Positions 12,202-22,325 of a DNA stretch of 64,000 nucleotides are shown piece by piece. The stretch covers positions 9,242,501 to 9,306,500 of the forward strand of contig CM066315.1 of NCBI GenBank assembly GCA_033807775.1, in the 5' to 3' direction. The first letter of the stretch is position 1; every line of letters starts with the position of its first letter. This DNA comes from Saussurea involucrata. Taxonomy: Eukaryota > Streptophyta > Magnoliopsida > Asterales > Asteraceae. The notes under the pieces were generated by a model. It was not told the DNA's origin, did no database searches, and worked only from the letters and a program-made list of their open reading frames with translations. Position numbers and translations under genes: made by a program.

Positions 12202-12518
12202 ATGTTTCAAATTAAATTGTCTTACCAGGTACAGGCTCTGGGAAATAGTGGGGAAATGAGATGACAGTTGAAGAACAATCAGACTTGGCGATATCAAAGG
12301 ATCAGGATATTTTGATGACTTTTGGGACAAGCCTTAGATAATCTAGTTGATCTTATTGTGATGTATAATTAGATTGATCAGATTATTTAAGTTAGATGAT
12401 CTTATGTATATAGAAACCTACTTTTGATCCTTTGGTTTATAAAAGTCTGATATTTTGATGATCATAACATGTGTATTTTGAGGTTTAAATTGGCCCTGAA
12501 TTTTAGGGTGTTACAGTA

Positions 12519-12530
12519 TGGTATCAGAGC
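12519..12530 (+). promoter_or_regulatory. Primer-binding site, initiator-Met tRNA (gypsy 2)
   Basis: TGGTATCAGAGC three bases after the 5' LTR. Confidence 0.92.
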
Positions 12531-12863
12531 TTTTGTTTAAGCGAACTAGGTATGAATTTGATATGCCTAGACTTAAGTTGTGATGAAATTAAGTTATGAT
12601 CTACGAGAGATGGGTAAAATTGCTAAGACCGGGTAGTCTTAGGGTGGACGGAAATACACTAACTTAGTATTGTAACGATGGGGACGAGAATTCTCATGTA
12701 TGATATGTTCGCAATTTCAATTAGCTACTGTTATTATGGATATATTGTTACATAAGCATGCTTGTTTCTCAATTGTTGCAAGGGCTAATTAGTGATAAAG
12801 TACGTTTAGTATGTTAGAATTCTGCTTAACCATTTATATGGTTATTTGTGTTTGATCAGAGCA

Positions 12864-14468
12864 ATGGTGAATACGCCACCTAGAGAAAGAGTTGGAACTG
12901 AGGAGGCAGAAGTGAGTAACATGCATAATGCACCAAGAGATTTTCTTTCTTTGGGAGGTATGCATACTTCAGCTCCGAGGGTGGGTACTAGCAATGTTAG
13001 TCAGACAACAGATTCTAATATGGAGACAAGAATAATGGAGAATGTGTCAAGAATGATGAATGCTTCGGTAGAAAGACAAGCTGATTTAATGAACGCCTCC
13101 ATGGAAAGACAAACAGAAATGTTTACAAAGTTGTTCAATGACAGGAATATAGAACCAAGACGTCAAGTGATTGATACTGGAGTGATAAATCCGATAGGTA
13201 ATCCAGTAAGAGAGGCGGAACGAAGGGTAGAAAGAATTTGTTCTTACAAAACATTTCTAAGCTGCAAGCCGCCTGAATTTAAAGGGGAAGACAACCCAGT
13301 TGCGTGTATGAATTGGCTGCGGGAGATAGAGCAAGCTTTCCGAGCCTGTGAATGTCAGGAAGGATCAAAGGTCAGATTTGCTTCTCAGATGTTGAGAGGT
13401 AATGCTTTAAATTGGTGGAATGTTTTGACAGCTTCATTGACAACAACTGTGTTAGATGCTATGACTTGGGGAGCATTTAAAGAGAAAATACTGAAAGAAT
13501 ATTGCAATGAACATGAGATGGATCGTATAGAGGAGCAGTTCAGAAATCTCAAGAAAGGTAACATGTCGGTGAGAAGATACACAGAACTGTTTATGGAGAA
13601 ACTGAACTTAGTAGGGCACGTGGCTCCTACTGAAAAAGATAAAGTTAAAGCCTATCTGAAAGGGTTACCGGCCGAGATGATGTCCCGAGTGCGGAATTCA
13701 AAGGCTGTAACGCTCAGGGAAATGATTGAAGAGGCCAAGTTAATAGAGGAGATGTATGCCAGAGATAGGGAAGAGAAAGCTCATGTTGGAGATAAAAGAA
13801 AGTGGGAAGGTCGTTCTGATTCTTCTCAGAAACTCAGGCTGTTTGGTAAGAATATACGTTCAGATTCACGAAGGGAACCCAACTGGTGTCCGAAGTGTAA
13901 GAATAAGCATTTTGGGCCATGTCGAACAAGCGGGCCAGAGTGTTATAAATGTGGAAAGACGGGGCACTTTGCATTTAATTGTTTTCTACCGGGTGCAGTA
14001 TGTTTTGAATGTAAACAGCCAGGGCATATTCGACGGGATTGTCCGAAGCTGAAAAAGGAGGGAGAACAAGGAAAGAAGGCAGTTATACCAAAACCAACAG
14101 GACGAGCATTTAATATGACAGTTGAAGAAGCGAAGGGATCCAAGGATGGTGTCTCTGGTACATTCCTTATAAACTCTATACCTGCTCGTGTGTTATTTGA
14201 TTGTGGTGCAAATTATTCGTTTGTATCCAAAGTGTTCAATGGAAAATTAGCTATGCCTGTCACTACTTTAGGAGATGCCTTAGTAGTTGAGATAGCTAAT
14301 GGGGGTCTAGCTTTGGTTGATGAAAGAGTAGATGGTTGTACGATTCAGATAGAGGATGCAAAATTTCCAATTAGAATGTTGTTAATGGAAATTGGAGGAT
14401 TTGATGTTATTTTGGGAATGGATTGGTTGTCTGATAACCAAGCCGAAATAATGTGTGCTAAGAAGTAG
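12864..14468 (+). CDS. Gag and aspartic-protease part of the gypsy 2 polyprotein
   Basis: The ATG at 12864 is the first Met of the frame and gives 534 residues up to TAG at 14466-14468. The N-terminus is low-complexity with MNASMERQ-type repeats. A retrotransposon gag (capsid) domain follows, then two CCHC zinc knuckles (CYKCGKTGHFAFNC and CFECKQPGHIRRDC). The protease begins at LFDCGANYSF: the usual Asp-Ser/Thr-Gly triad reads Asp-Cys-Gly here, while the element at 52965-61092 has the standard DSG. The frame continues in phase after the TAG into pol, so gag-pol was probably one polyprotein. Confidence 0.92.
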   Translation: MVNTPPRERVGTEEAEVSNMHNAPRDFLSLGGMHTSAPRVGTSNVSQTTDSNMETRIMENVSRMMNASVERQADLMNASMERQTEMFTKLFNDRNIEPRRQVIDTGVINPIGNPVREAERRVERICSYKTFLSCKPPEFKGEDNPVACMNWLREIEQAFRACECQEGSKVRFASQMLRGNALNWWNVLTASLTTTVLDAMTWGAFKEKILKEYCNEHEMDRIEEQFRNLKKGNMSVRRYTELFMEKLNLVGHVAPTEKDKVKAYLKGLPAEMMSRVRNSKAVTLREMIEEAKLIEEMYARDREEKAHVGDKRKWEGRSDSSQKLRLFGKNIRSDSRREPNWCPKCKNKHFGPCRTSGPECYKCGKTGHFAFNCFLPGAVCFECKQPGHIRRDCPKLKKEGEQGKKAVIPKPTGRAFNMTVEEAKGSKDGVSGTFLINSIPARVLFDCGANYSFVSKVFNGKLAMPVTTLGDALVVEIANGGLALVDERVDGCTIQIEDAKFPIRMLLMEIGGFDVILGMDWLSDNQAEIMCAKK

Positions 14469-14480
14469 ATCCGAATTCCG

Positions 14481-17465
14481 ATGGTTGATCAAGATGATGT
14501 AATAATTTATGGGGAGAAGCAGAAGGGAGAAGTACAGTTGATTTCAGTCATAAAGGCACGTAAGTGTTTAGCAAAAGGATGTTTGTCATATTTGGCATAT
14601 GTTCTGGACGCTAAGTCAGAAAAGAAGCAGATACAAGACATTAAAGTAGTACGTGATTTTCCAGATGTATTCCCGGATGATCTTCCAGGTTTACCTTTGG
14701 AAAGGCAAGTAGAGTTCCGTATTGATCTAATTCCTGGAGCAGCACCAATAGCTCGTGCGCCGTATCGTTTAGCACCGGCAGAAATGAAAGAGATGATGTC
14801 ACAATTGCAGGAGTTATTAGACAAAGGTTATATCAGACCGAGTTCTTCACCTTGGGGAGCTCCGGTGCTGTTTGTTAAGAAGAAAGATGGAAGTATGAGG
14901 ATGTGCATAGATTATCGAGAATTGAACAAGGTGACAATCAAGAACAAGTATCCGTTGCCACAAATTGATGACTTGTTTGATCAATTGCAAGGTGCAGGAT
15001 GTTTTTCTAAGATTGATCTGAGGTCGGGGTATTATCAAATACGAGTAAGGGATGAAGATATTCCGAAGACTGCTTTCAGAACGAGATATGGGCATTATGA
15101 ATTTCTGGTGATGCCATTTGGATTGACTAACGCTCCAGCTATATTTATGGATCTGATGAATAGAGTGTGTCGGTCATTTCTAGACAAGTTTGTCATTGTC
15201 TTTATTGATGACATACTAGTCTATTCAAAGAATGAAAATGATCACGAGTGTCATCTTCAGGAAGTTTTGGAAGTACTAAGAAAGGAGAAGTTGTATGCAA
15301 AATTCTCGAAATGTGAATTTTGGCTAGAAGAAGTACAATTTCTGGGTCATGTAATTTCAGCTGAAGGGGTGAAAGTGGATCCAGCCAAAATAGAAGCAAT
15401 GATGAATTGGGAAACTCCAAAGAATGCATCTGAAATCAGAAGTTTCTTGGGTTTGGCCGGGTATTATCGGAGATTTATTCAAGATTTCTCAAAGATTGCT
15501 TCTGCTTTGACTGTATTAACTCGTAAAAATGTAAAGTTTGTTTGGACTGAAAAGCAGGAATCAGCTTTCAAGACCTTAAGACAAAAGTTGTGTGAAGCTC
15601 CTATTTTAGCTCTGCCTGAAGGTACAGATGATTTTGTAGTATATAGTGATGCTTCAAAGATGGGACTAGGATGTGTATTGATGCAAAGAGGCAAGGTGAT
15701 TGCTTATGCATCAAGACAATTGAAAGAGCATAAGAAGAATTATCCTACCCATGATTTGGAGTTAGCAGCGGTGGTTTTTGCTTTGAAGCTATGGCGTCAT
15801 TATCTGTACGGTACGAAGTGTACTCTTTATACTGATCATAAGAGTTTAAAGCATGTCTTTGATCAGAAGGAATTAAATATGAGACAGAGAAGGTGGTTTG
15901 AACTACTTAAAGACTACGATTGTGAATTGCATTACCATCCTGGTAAAGCAAATGTAGTGGCTGACGCTTTAAGCAGGAAAGAGTATAGTGGTTGTCTGAA
16001 GTCAACAAATGCTCGAATTAATGTGATGTCAAGTTTGATTGAACGAATAAAGACTGCTCAAATGGAAGCTCTTTCGGAAGAAAACTTAAAAGATGAAGTT
16101 ATGGTCAAACAACGGTTTCAACTGACGGAAGATAGTCGTGGGGTGAAGTTGTTTCGAGGCCGTGTTTGGGTACCAAGAAAAGGTGGGAATAGAGAGTTGA
16201 TTATGGAAGATGCTCACAAATCTAAGTATTCCATTCACCCTGGAAGTACTAAAATGTATAGAGACTTGAAGCTACATTATTGGTGGCCAACCATGAAGTT
16301 AGATGTGGCTCGATGTGTAGAAATGTGTGGAACCTGTTCTTTAGTTAAAGCTGAACATCAAAAGCCATACGGAAGTTTTCAATCTTTGGAAATTCCGGAA
16401 TGGAAATGGGATAAGATTACCATGGATTTCGTGACGAAGTTACCAAAGACACAAAGAGGTAACGACACAATATGGGTAATAGTTGACAGGTTGACAAAGA
16501 GTGCTCATTTCTTGGCAATGAAAGAAGCTTCACCGATAGAAAAGTTAGCGAAATTGTATATTGACGAAGTGGTGTCAAGACATGGTATTCCAATGTCTAT
16601 TGTTTTAGATCGTGATAGTCGGTTTACGTCAAGATTTTGGCGGTCACTTCAAGAGGAGTTGGGTACGAAATTGAATTTGAGTACCGCGTATCATCCGCAA
16701 ACCGACGGTCAAAGTGAAAGAACTATTCAGACATTAGAAGATATGCTTAGAGCATGTATACTAGATTTTGGAGGTAACTGGGATACGCACTTGCCATTAG
16801 TGGAATTTGCGTATAACAATAGTTATCATTCTAGTATCAGGAGAGCACCGTTCGAAGCCTTGTATGGTAGGAAGTGTAGAACTCCAGTGTGTTGGCTAGA
16901 AGCTGGAGAGAAACAGTTTGCTGGACCGGAAATGGTGCAACAAACGGCTGATAAAATCAAAGAAATCCGACAACACATGAAAGCGGCTCAGGATAGACAA
17001 AAGAGTTATGCTGATTTAAAAAGAAGACCAGTAGAATTCCAAGTTGGGGAGCGCGTTATGCTAAAAGTATCTCCGTGGAAAGGTGTAATTCGTTTTGGAA
17101 AGCGTGGGAAGCTGAGTCCTCGTTTTCTAGGACCTTTTGTCATCACTAAAAGAGTTGGTCAACAAGCTTATCAGCTAGATCTTCCGCCTGAATTGGAAGG
17201 AATTCACAATGTGTTTCATGTATGTTATCTTCGGAGGTGTTTAGCCGAAGAACAAGATGTGATTCCGATAACTGATGTCAAGGTGGACGAGAAGAGTCAA
17301 TGTGTTGAAGAACCGGAAGCGATTCTAGAAAGATCAGTTCGGAAGTTAAGGAACGGCAAAGAGGTGCCTATGTTGAAGGTACAATGGAAACATCACCGGG
17401 GCAGTAACGTGACTTTAGAGTCGGAGGAAGAAATGAAGAAACGATACCCTCAATTGTTTGCTTAG
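14481..17465 (+). CDS. Reverse transcriptase-RNase H-integrase part of the gypsy 2 polyprotein
   Basis: 994 residues from the first Met after the TAG. Order: RT with the catalytic FIDDILVYS; RNase H starting at YSDASKMGLG; an integrase HHCC zinc domain around HKSKYSIHPG with CVEMCGTC; the integrase core with Asp in MDFVTKLPK, Asp in DRDSRF and Glu in the TDGQSERT segment; and a C-terminal chromodomain-like tail (VEEPEAILE to KRYPQLFA), a feature of chromoviruses that target histone marks. All catalytic motifs are present, with no internal stop or frameshift. The frame is in phase with gag. A 12-nt gap including the TAG separates the two. Confidence 0.94.
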   Translation: MVDQDDVIIYGEKQKGEVQLISVIKARKCLAKGCLSYLAYVLDAKSEKKQIQDIKVVRDFPDVFPDDLPGLPLERQVEFRIDLIPGAAPIARAPYRLAPAEMKEMMSQLQELLDKGYIRPSSSPWGAPVLFVKKKDGSMRMCIDYRELNKVTIKNKYPLPQIDDLFDQLQGAGCFSKIDLRSGYYQIRVRDEDIPKTAFRTRYGHYEFLVMPFGLTNAPAIFMDLMNRVCRSFLDKFVIVFIDDILVYSKNENDHECHLQEVLEVLRKEKLYAKFSKCEFWLEEVQFLGHVISAEGVKVDPAKIEAMMNWETPKNASEIRSFLGLAGYYRRFIQDFSKIASALTVLTRKNVKFVWTEKQESAFKTLRQKLCEAPILALPEGTDDFVVYSDASKMGLGCVLMQRGKVIAYASRQLKEHKKNYPTHDLELAAVVFALKLWRHYLYGTKCTLYTDHKSLKHVFDQKELNMRQRRWFELLKDYDCELHYHPGKANVVADALSRKEYSGCLKSTNARINVMSSLIERIKTAQMEALSEENLKDEVMVKQRFQLTEDSRGVKLFRGRVWVPRKGGNRELIMEDAHKSKYSIHPGSTKMYRDLKLHYWWPTMKLDVARCVEMCGTCSLVKAEHQKPYGSFQSLEIPEWKWDKITMDFVTKLPKTQRGNDTIWVIVDRLTKSAHFLAMKEASPIEKLAKLYIDEVVSRHGIPMSIVLDRDSRFTSRFWRSLQEELGTKLNLSTAYHPQTDGQSERTIQTLEDMLRACILDFGGNWDTHLPLVEFAYNNSYHSSIRRAPFEALYGRKCRTPVCWLEAGEKQFAGPEMVQQTADKIKEIRQHMKAAQDRQKSYADLKRRPVEFQVGERVMLKVSPWKGVIRFGKRGKLSPRFLGPFVITKRVGQQAYQLDLPPELEGIHNVFHVCYLRRCLAEEQDVIPITDVKVDEKSQCVEEPEAILERSVRKLRNGKEVPMLKVQWKHHRGSNVTLESEEEMKKRYPQLFA

Positions 17466-17493
17466 TTTGATTTCGGGGACGAAATCCTTTTCA

Positions 17494-17506
17494 AGTTGGG
17501 GAGTAT
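17494..17506 (+). promoter_or_regulatory. Polypurine tract of gypsy 2
   Basis: AGTTGGGGAG ends a few bases before the 3' LTR, the site for plus-strand DNA priming. Confidence 0.7.
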
Positions 17507-18114
17507 TGTAACATCCCGAAATTTCCATTGTAAATTAATAAGATATAAATTGTATTTTTGGTACAATTTAGTTATGAGAAAATTAACTTGGAGGGTTGAA
17601 TTGTTATTTTTGAGGGTTTGGGGTTATATTGGAAAATTGAGTTAATGACTCATGCTTTTCTGTGAGGTGTCACATTAGGAGGAATCAGTGTTTGATAATA
17701 CTGATTTCCTTTGTTTAGTATTCTAAAAAAAAATCAAACAGAGGAATATCGAGAGAGAGAGAGAGAGAGATAGAACGAGACAGAGAGAAAGATTTTAAAA
17801 AGGAGAAGAAGAAAGAAAGCTGTTGAATTGGATTTGTGGTAAGAGTTTATTTTCTCTGTTAGTATCATTCATCTCCATAGATTTTAATTAAGGTATTCTG
17901 TCCATATTTGATTAAGCTGTTGATTAAGCCATTGAATTGGAAGTTTACTGTGTTCAAGAATACCCAGGTGAGTTATTCATTCTTGTTAAAATTAAGCAAT
18001 TAAAAGTGTTATAGATATGCTATACTTGTATATGATATCAGTGGTATGATTTGATTAAGAATTGGTAAGCTTAATGAGTCAAAGGAATAACTGAATCGAA
18101 ATGAAAGTGACGAT

Positions 18115-18308
18115 GAACAGTGACTTTGTGCAACAGTGTATTGCGAAAAGTGAAGCTTTCGCAACCAAGGGTTGCGAATTCTGGGCTTTTCGTAATAGAG
18201 GGTTGCGAAAAGTAGAGTTTTCGCAATAGTGGGTTGCGAGAAGTGGACTTTTCGCAGCTTTGGCTTGCGAAAAGTGTAGCTTTTCGCTACTGTAGCTTGC
18301 GAAAAGTT
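18115..18308 (+). repeat. TTCGCAA palindrome array in the gypsy 2 3' LTR
   Basis: Copy of the 11170-11362 array with single-base changes. Confidence 0.85.
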
Positions 18309-19129
18309 TTGACTTTCAGTAGTAGTTTGAGGCTGTTATGTGTCATGCAATCTGATATGTATATGCTATTTGTTATATGTTTATAACTCTGTTGGTGATG
18401 TAAAAACCATGATATGTTAAATTGTAAGGACTTATTTATGAGTCCGGAGCTGTAGTTAAATGTTGAGATGTTGATCCCCGATGCTAAATGGCAAAGTAGG
18501 GATAATCGTTGAAATTAATATTCTGTACATAGAGATATAGAATATATGTTGTATTGTATAACTTTAGTATACAATAGAAAGAGTGATGATACACAATTAT
18601 TGTGTGGCGTTGGCTAGAAATATGCATCTGGTCTAGTGGGCATAAAGTGCGGTATAATGAGAACCGTTTACTAGCCAGGGGACCGTTAGGATGTATTTCT
18701 AGTTGTTGGAGTGAATCTTGAATCATCTGTGAGGATCTCTGGTGGTTGTTGATCGCGATAAGAAGGAAATCTCATTTGAGACCAGTGATTCAAGATGGGG
18801 AGGAAACGAAATGAGGAATGGCAGACTTAGAGTTGTAATTCCCATTTCAAGCGAAAGATGAGATATCTTTATTGCTGAGGATTTGACATCCTAATTCAGA
18901 AAGAAGCAGGTTTGGAAACTGTAATTTCTGGGAGTTAGAGTTATTTATAAGTCCGGTGGGATTTATAGTAATTCTCGTTGATAATATGATGACTAGAGAA
19001 ATTGGTCATAAGTAAGGGAATAGGTGGATTCCAATGGTAGATACGAGCTTGGTGTGGTAAGATGGTTGATAACAGGTTTGATATATCTGTTAATATTTTG
19101 TTGATTAATTTTAATTTGATTTGGATAAT

Positions 19130-19148
19130 CTCACTAGGCGAAAGCCTA
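19130..19148 (+). promoter_or_regulatory. Conserved LTR hairpin (gypsy 2, 3' LTR)
   Basis: CTCAC then TAGGC-GAAA-GCCTA; hairpin starts at 19135, 327 nt before the LTR end. Confidence 0.65.
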
Positions 19149-20034
19149 ATGTTTCAAATTAAATTGTCTTACCAGGTACAGGCTCTGGGAAATAGTGGGG
19201 AAGTGAGATGACAGTTGAAGAACAATCAGACTTGGCGATATCAAAGGATCAGGATATTTTGATGACTTTTGGGACAAGCCTTAGATAATCTAGTTGATCT
19301 TATTGTGATGTATAATTAGATTGATCAGATTATTTAAGTTAGATGATCTTATGTATATAGAAACCTACTTTTGATCCTTTGGTTTATAAAAGTCTGATAT
19401 TTTGATGATCATAACATGTGTATTTTGAGGTTTAAATTGGCCCTGAATTTTAGGGTGTTACAAAACTGTGGGCGAACTGCGGCCGATTTTCCATTCACGC
19501 CTGAGGAGGAAGCAGACTGGGAGATGGCATCCGACAATTACTACTTCGATAATGGCATGAGAACCCCACCAATGTATGATTTTATGCCGACGGGTCTTCG
19601 ACAAAGTCAACAAATTACTCCCGCAGTGCAAAAAGCCATTCATGGGGCGAACGCCGATATCGAAAAGGTAAAGGGTATGTGGAACCATAACAGGGGGATT
19701 CAGCAGGGGAAAATGGAATATCTAGCGGGGAAGAAACGAGAACTGGCCATGGCTAGGGCTCACGTTCGGCATCTGCAACGAGAAATTAAGGAAGCTGAAG
19801 AGGAACTAGAAGAACTCGAATCGGACTACATGGGAATGGAGGACGTAATCAAGGAAAAGGTTAACTTGATCACAGGACTCCAGGACGCCTTCCAGTAATA
19901 GATTTCTTTGTTTACATGCACTGTATCCGTTTCGGTTGGGAAGATGATTTGCAATAATTTTTATATGATGTTGTTAATTTATTTCCTTGTTAAATAACTT
20001 AAGTGAATTTCTATATTAAAAACATTAAAATGGA

Positions 20035-20377
20035 AAGGAAACAATACATTAAAAACCACATAAAATGATAACCTAAAAACTATAGGGACCATTAATGTTT
20101 TTTAAATTTGCAACAAACTTCAGGGACCAAACAGTAAATTCAAAAAATTAGCCCGCGATCGCGGGCTCTCAACGCGGGCAGGGACTAAAACTGCCAACAC
20201 GGGCATTCTTGAGGGGGGAAAGGTGGGTCGCGGACATTCTTGAGGGACCAACGCGGGCAAAGTGGGCAAACTTTGGTGACACGTGGGCCTGGGGCCCGCG
20301 ATCGCGGTGGCCACCGCGGTTTTTTGTGGCATTTTGGTAAGTTTGGGTCAAACTTGTGACATTTTAATTAATTTCCC
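20035..20377 (+). repeat. Right terminal arm of MULE-1
   Basis: Four AGGGACYAA-like blocks, an 18-bp palindrome at 20150-20167 and a second CCCGCGATCGCGG at about 20296. It ends TTTAATTAATTTCCC like MULE-2. The matching left arm is outside the window. Confidence 0.7.
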
Positions 20378-20384
20378 TTTTATA

Positions 20385-20585
20385 ATTTATCACCATTTTC
20401 ATCCTTATGATTTAAATTTTATTACGATTTTCATCTCTATGGTTTACAGTTCATTTTTATTTTAGTCCTTCATGCTTAAAATTAGTGATTTGGCCTCAGG
20501 GATGAAAATAGAATTGAATTGCAAACCGTATGGACGAAAATCGAAATTTCAAAACCGCAAGGACGAAATTTGTAATTTTTAGCAA
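20385..20585. repeat. Small degenerate inverted repeat
   Basis: The left half (CGATTTTCATCTCTATGGTTTAC) and the right half (GCAAACCGTATGGACGAAAATCG) pair imperfectly across a loop. Probably a decayed MITE. No target duplication was found. Confidence 0.35.
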
Positions 20586-21085
20586 ACCATAAAACAGATA
20601 ATCTGCCGGAGATAAATGTAACTTTTTTTTAGAAATTTTAACTTTTTGATTATCTATTTTAGAAAAGTTATAGAAAAGCTCTTATAATTTTTACGGTCTA
20701 CAAATAAAACTAAACTTTTTGTTTCAGGTCTAGCTTTGTGTATAAAAATAGAGGAACTCAACATTTCAGGTGGGGATTTAACAATGGTTTAAAAATGTTC
20801 TGATATGGCTTTAACGTCGGGCCTAAACCTACGTTCAAACTTCCTCGGCTCGAGCATCAGGATTTAACTTTTGTTGTACAATCTTAGTTTATATCCGTTT
20901 TGCAATAATTTTCTTTAAATATTTTAAGAGTTTTGCGTACATAAAATAAAATCAAGGGAATTAAATCATAAACTAAAACATAAAAATCAACACTTAATTG
21001 CGCTATACGATAAATATGTTTTTCATAAAAGAACATATTTTCCTCGTTAAATATAAATATTTGAAATAATAATATTTTTAATTTA
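20586..21085. other. Non-coding, nothing recognised
   Basis: AT-rich with stops in every frame and no clear repeat boundary. Confidence 0.5.
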
Positions 21086-21094
21086 TATATTCGG

Positions 21095-21726
21095 GAGTGA
21101 ATTGTGGATTTGGTCTCTGTGCTTTGATGGTTTTTCTGACTAAAGTCTCTATACTATGTTTATTGTGGATTCGGTCCTTGTGGTATTTAATTTTTCTTGG
21201 TCATGGTCCCTCGACTAACGTTTTTGTTAACTTCGTTAAGTTAAGGACCATTTTAGTCATTTTTTTCTAAATTTTGCCTTTCTACTATAAAAAAAGTAAA
21301 ACAATATTTTTATACACACAAATATATACATATATAACTATAGACACACAAATATATATATAGAGACTCACTATTTTGTAAACTTTTTTTCATGTAAACT
21401 TTGGATTTCATAGGGTTTTTAATGAAATTTTTTCATGAAATTGTTTATTTTGATGAAATTGTTTCATATCATTCATGAAACTGTTTCATATATTTGTGTT
21501 TTTTATGTAGTTTCATATATTTTTTTTTCATTCCTATGAAACTTGATGAAACTTTTTCGTTTTACATAAAAAACACAAATATATGAAACAATTTCATTAA
21601 GAAATGAATGATATGAAACATTTTTATCAAAATAAACAATTTCATAAAATAATTTCATCAAGAAAACCTATGAAATCCAAAAATTTACAAGTTTACACAC
21701 ATTTAACAGTTTACAATTTATTATCC

Positions 21727-21772
<46 letters not shown>

Positions 21773-22316
21773 GATTTAATTTAAATTAAAAGAACAATAA
21801 AATTAAATCGTCTTTAACATAATTAATGTTTTAATTTAAATAAATCAAATCATAAAACAATATCTTATTTTTTCGCTCTAAATAAAATAAGATACAATTT
21901 TATGATTTGATTTGTTTAAATCAAAATTTTAATTACATTATAACAATAAAACCATATCTTTTTTCACCATTACAATAAAATGATAAAATTAAATTGTTAT
22001 ATATCGTTATGTATATATATACATATATTTATGTATAATTATATATATATATATATATATGTGTGTCTATAGTTATATATGTATATATTTGTGTGTGTAT
22101 AAAAATATTGTTTTACTTTTTTTATAGTAGAAAGATACAATTTAGAAAAAATGGCTAAGATGGTCCTTAATTTAACAAAGTTAACGAAAATGTTAGTCGA
22201 GGGACCATGGCCAAGAAAAACTGAATATCACAATGAACAAATTCACAATAAACATAGTATAGGGACTTTAGTCACAAAAACCATCAAAGGACAGGGACCA
22301 AATCCACAATTCACTC
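21095..22316. mobile_element. Foldback MULE-type non-autonomous element with 9-bp duplication
   Basis: Begins GAGTGAATTGTGGA and ends TCCACAATTCACTC, flanked by the perfect 9-bp duplication TATATTCGG (21086-21094 and 22317-22325). The inverted similarity continues inward through GGACC blocks, an AAAGTAAAACAATATTTTTATA segment and TTTCATGAAA repeats, so most of the 1.2 kb folds on itself. The centre has CT and TA microsatellites. No coding sequence. The 9-bp duplication points to Mutator-type transposition. Confidence 0.85.
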
Positions 22317-22325
22317 TATATTCGG

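Larger units (their letters stand above)
10561..12515 (+). repeat. 5' LTR of gypsy element 2
   Basis: Bounded by TGTAACATCC and GGGTGTTACA. At 11013-11024 it has CCAGGTGAGTTA, a strong splice-donor match of unproven use. Confidence 0.95.
10561..19462 (+). mobile_element. Gypsy element 2: near-intact Ty3/gypsy chromovirus nested in the coiled-coil gene
   Basis: 8.9 kb with LTRs 10561-12515 and 17507-19462 and the duplication AAACT at 10556-10560 and 19463-19467. Order: LTR, Met-tRNA primer site, gag, protease, RT, RNase H, integrase, chromodomain-like tail, purine tract, LTR. This is the plant chromovirus plan, Tekay/Del-like by overall resemblance (inference). The LTRs differ by about a dozen substitutions plus short indels in a GA run. 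The only clear coding lesion is one in-frame TAG between the protease and RT regions. It is a candidate helper for gypsy element 1. Confidence 0.95.
17507..19462 (+). repeat. 3' LTR of gypsy element 2
   Basis: Begins TGTAACATCC, ends GTTACA directly before AAACT. Confidence 0.95.
10419..19898 (+). pseudogene. Coiled-coil protein gene of MULE-1, interrupted by gypsy element 2
   Basis: Two exon pieces, 10419-10560 and 19468-19898, flank gypsy element 2. Counting the AAACT duplication once, they form one in-frame ORF of 190 codons plus TAA. It starts at an ATG in a good plant context (ACCATGG). The N-terminus is Gly/Ser/Arg-rich; the middle has WEMASDNYYFDNG. Residues from about 105 to the end are a long charged heptad-like helix rich in Lys, Glu, Arg and Leu, typical of a coiled coil. 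No enzymatic motif is visible and I do not recognise the family. It lies about 370 nt downstream of the ULP1-like gene on the same strand, so both were probably mobilised together. Whether it binds DNA, the protease or a transposase cannot be told. Confidence 0.7.
1..20377 (+). mobile_element. MULE-1: large Mutator-like element carrying a ULP1-like gene, right part only
   Basis: The right terminus is a GC-rich arm with blocks of the type AGGGACCAAA and the palindrome AGCCCGCGATCGCGGGCT, ending in ATTTTAATTAATTTCCC at 20377. That end closely resembles the right end of the complete MULE at 32556-37165, which is the basis for this call. The left end lies outside the window, so target duplication and total size cannot be checked. 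It carries two cellular-type genes, a ULP1-like protease and a coiled-coil protein, both on the plus strand, and two nested gypsy insertions. No transposase is visible in this part. MULEs carrying ULP-like genes (the Kaonashi type) are known in plants; assignment to that group is inference. Confidence 0.65.
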
